Origin: JAHJQQ01 sp041739295
GTDB taxonomy: Bacteria; Pseudomonadota; Gammaproteobacteria; Thiohalobacterales; Thiohalobacteraceae
NCBI GenBank assembly: GCA_041739295.1
Contig: JBGSOE010000218.1
Location: 1 to 6,787 of the forward strand
Reading direction: 5' to 3'
Length of the DNA: 6,787 nucleotides
The notes beneath the pieces are model-generated. The model saw nothing but the letters and a program-made list of their open reading frames with translations. It was not told the DNA's origin and made no database searches. Within the stretch, counting starts at the first letter, position 1; every line of letters begins with the position of its first letter. Below, in pieces: positions 5,519-6,787 of this stretch. The position numbers and the translations under genes are program-made.

Positions 5519-6688
5519 TCAATCTTGCGCGGTTGATGTCGTCAGCGCCTCGGATCGTGCTACATCGCTGACAAATTCTTCGTAGTACGCCATCGTAAAA
5601 CCGATGTTTTTACTTAGCCAATCCTTTAAGTAATCTGAGAGGCTACGGGTAAAATTGGTTCTGTTGGCTTGGTTCACGATGCCTTGTAGTGCCTTCATGC
5701 TATCGTAATCAGGGGCGCGTGCTCTAAGTTCGAATGGCATATCCTCGAAGGGGATTTCAGAACACCGTCTGGATTCAACAAACAGCTCCCATAGTCCCTG
5801 GTCGGTGATTATCTGTAGGTCGTTTCCGTAGCTTTTAAGCAGATTTCGGAGTTCGGATTGTATGCGGCTTCGTTTTGCAAGTGTTGTGAGGAACACCTCT
5901 GCCGAGACGTTGCTGATAGGTCCGCCCCATATAAAGCCCGTCGACATAGAGACGTGTACAAGGTCGATGTGGCGGAGCACATCACCTGTGATGGTGCGGT
6001 TATCCAAGGCCTCCTGAAGACACCGTAAAACAGAGAGCAGCCGCTCCCGACGATGCGACACGAAGACTAAGGTATCGTACTGCCCGTGAACGTCATTCTT
6101 CGATATTCGGCCGCCATCGGGTGTCCCGAACAGGTGATTTGCAACCTGTACCAATGAACCCAGCCGCTCGCGGGATTTGAATGAATTTTCAACCTCGACC
6201 CAACTCAGATAGCTGTCATTATCGATAACACCATCTGGCAGCTTCGGCTGACTTTTGAAAATAATTTCGGGTACTGGAGCGAGCCGCCGCTGCACTTCGA
6301 ATTCTGTCCAGATTCGAAGTCCCTCTTGGTGCTGATCGATCAAAAATTCGTTCGCGATAAACCTATGCATGGGCTTTTTAAATACTAGGTCTCGATGGCC
6401 GCGGGCACTCGCGCCGTCGACACCTAATTTGCGTAGAAGTCTTGCCCCGTTATCGCCGAGCACGTATATGGAGCCACCGTTGTGCAGCGAACGAACCAGC
6501 ACCAACCTGTCGTCAAGGAGTGAACGAATCGTAATCTGTGCCATCCGCATCCCGGCGCTCATGCCAGGCCAAACCAGTCGGGCGAGTTGGCGTGTCGTGA
6601 GGCCGCCGAAGCGATGAAGCCACCTCACGGTCGCTTCCCGGTTTTGCTCTGCAACGATGTTGCCGTCTGGGCGTTTTGAGTAAGTCAT
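5519..6688 (-). CDS. Winged-helix protein resembling replication-relaxation / MobC family
   Basis: 389 residues. Residues about 13-90 look like a winged helix-turn-helix: a helical LHRFGGLTTRQLARLVWPG segment, a second helix ending in RSLLDDRLV, then a beta wing containing YVLGDNGARLL. The middle (about 105-215) has features of a PD-(D/E)xK-like fold: Glu129 after a Trp, Pro151-Asp152, then VEVE at 164-167 with Lys171. The rest is helical and unrecognised. This layout recalls the replication-relaxation (MobC-like) proteins of plasmids and integrative elements, thought to help relax or nick DNA at the transfer or replication origin. No signal peptide or membrane segment is seen. The start at 6688 has no good ribosome site, but a TATACT box sits four bases before it. 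It faces the integrase tail to tail. Its base composition looks lower in GC than the dikinase gene, consistent with transferred DNA. The family match is by recall of pattern, so a divergent transcription regulator is the main alternative. Confidence 0.6.
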   Translation of the reverse strand: MTYSKRPDGNIVAEQNREATVRWLHRFGGLTTRQLARLVWPGMSAGMRMAQITIRSLLDDRLVLVRSLHNGGSIYVLGDNGARLLRKLGVDGASARGHRDLVFKKPMHRFIANEFLIDQHQEGLRIWTEFEVQRRLAPVPEIIFKSQPKLPDGVIDNDSYLSWVEVENSFKSRERLGSLVQVANHLFGTPDGGRISKNDVHGQYDTLVFVSHRRERLLSVLRCLQEALDNRTITGDVLRHIDLVHVSMSTGFIWGGPISNVSAEVFLTTLAKRSRIQSELRNLLKSYGNDLQIITDQGLWELFVESRRCSEIPFEDMPFELRARAPDYDSMKALQGIVNQANRTNFTRSLSDYLKDWLSKNIGFTMAYYEEFVSDVARSEALTTSTAQD

Positions 6689-6692
6689 GCCC

Positions 6693-6698
6693 AGTATA
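6693..6698 (-). promoter_or_regulatory. Possible -10 box immediately before the winged-helix gene
   Basis: On the minus strand the bases read TATACT, five of six of the sigma70 -10 consensus, with only four bases before the ATG. If used, transcription would begin at or inside the start codon, giving a leaderless mRNA, in line with the missing Shine-Dalgarno sequence. No good -35 hexamer lies 16-18 bases upstream, so it may be chance. Confidence 0.25.
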
Positions 6699-6736
6699 GA
6701 AACCGGACGACATACCCTTCGCGGATGTTCGTACCC

Positions 6737-6770
6737 CTATTCGCCCCTCACTGCGTTCGGGGGCGAATAG
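6737..6770. repeat. 11-bp perfect inverted repeat upstream of the winged-helix gene
   Basis: CTATTCGCCCC (6737-6747) and GGGGCGAATAG (6760-6770) are perfect complements around a 12-base loop. It lies about 50 bases upstream of the winged-helix start. No T-tract follows on either strand within the visible bases, so a standard intrinsic terminator is unlikely. It may be an operator, a protein-binding site of the element, a relaxase or replication nick-site hairpin, or the end of a dispersed repeat. The remaining visible bases to 6787 hold no recognisable gene. Confidence 0.6.
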
Positions 6771-6787
6771 TGAATGTGGCCGCTGCG

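Overview
The window looks like chromosomal DNA of a non-enteric gammaproteobacterium. By eye the GC content is moderately high. The tRNA-Ser(GGA) is almost the enterobacterial gene and has an encoded CCA end. The left edge carries the CCCTCTCC/GGAGAGGG palindromic repeat type that is scattered through many proteobacterial genomes. The species cannot be fixed from this sequence.

Left part (1-3153), apparently native chromosome. A REP-like element at 1-85 lies beyond the 3' end of one large leftward gene (178-3153). This gene encodes a 991-residue protein with a signal peptide, a long helical N-terminal region, a phosphohistidine swivelling domain (LSHV motif, His544) and a C-terminal PEP-synthase-type ATP-grasp domain. 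The domain order and motifs match glucan water dikinase better than PEP synthase, and there is no C-terminal PEP/pyruvate barrel. A predicted exported ATP-dependent dikinase is the most unusual protein here.

Middle (3154-3855), the junction. It holds the upstream region of the dikinase gene (12-bp palindrome GCCTGATCAGGC just before the start), a tRNA-Ser-like relic split by an 85-nt palindrome-rich segment (3503-3629), the intact tRNA-Ser(GGA) at 3680-3767, and several inverted repeats between the tRNA and the integrase.

Right part (3856-6787), the start of an integrative element inserted at the tRNA-Ser 3' end. A 540-residue tyrosine recombinase reads away from the tRNA. Converging on it is a leftward 389-residue winged-helix protein with a nuclease-like PD...EVE signature, resembling the replication-relaxation/MobC group of mobile elements. 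Upstream of that gene is an 11-bp inverted repeat. The far attachment site and the cargo lie beyond position 6787, so the element's purpose is not visible.
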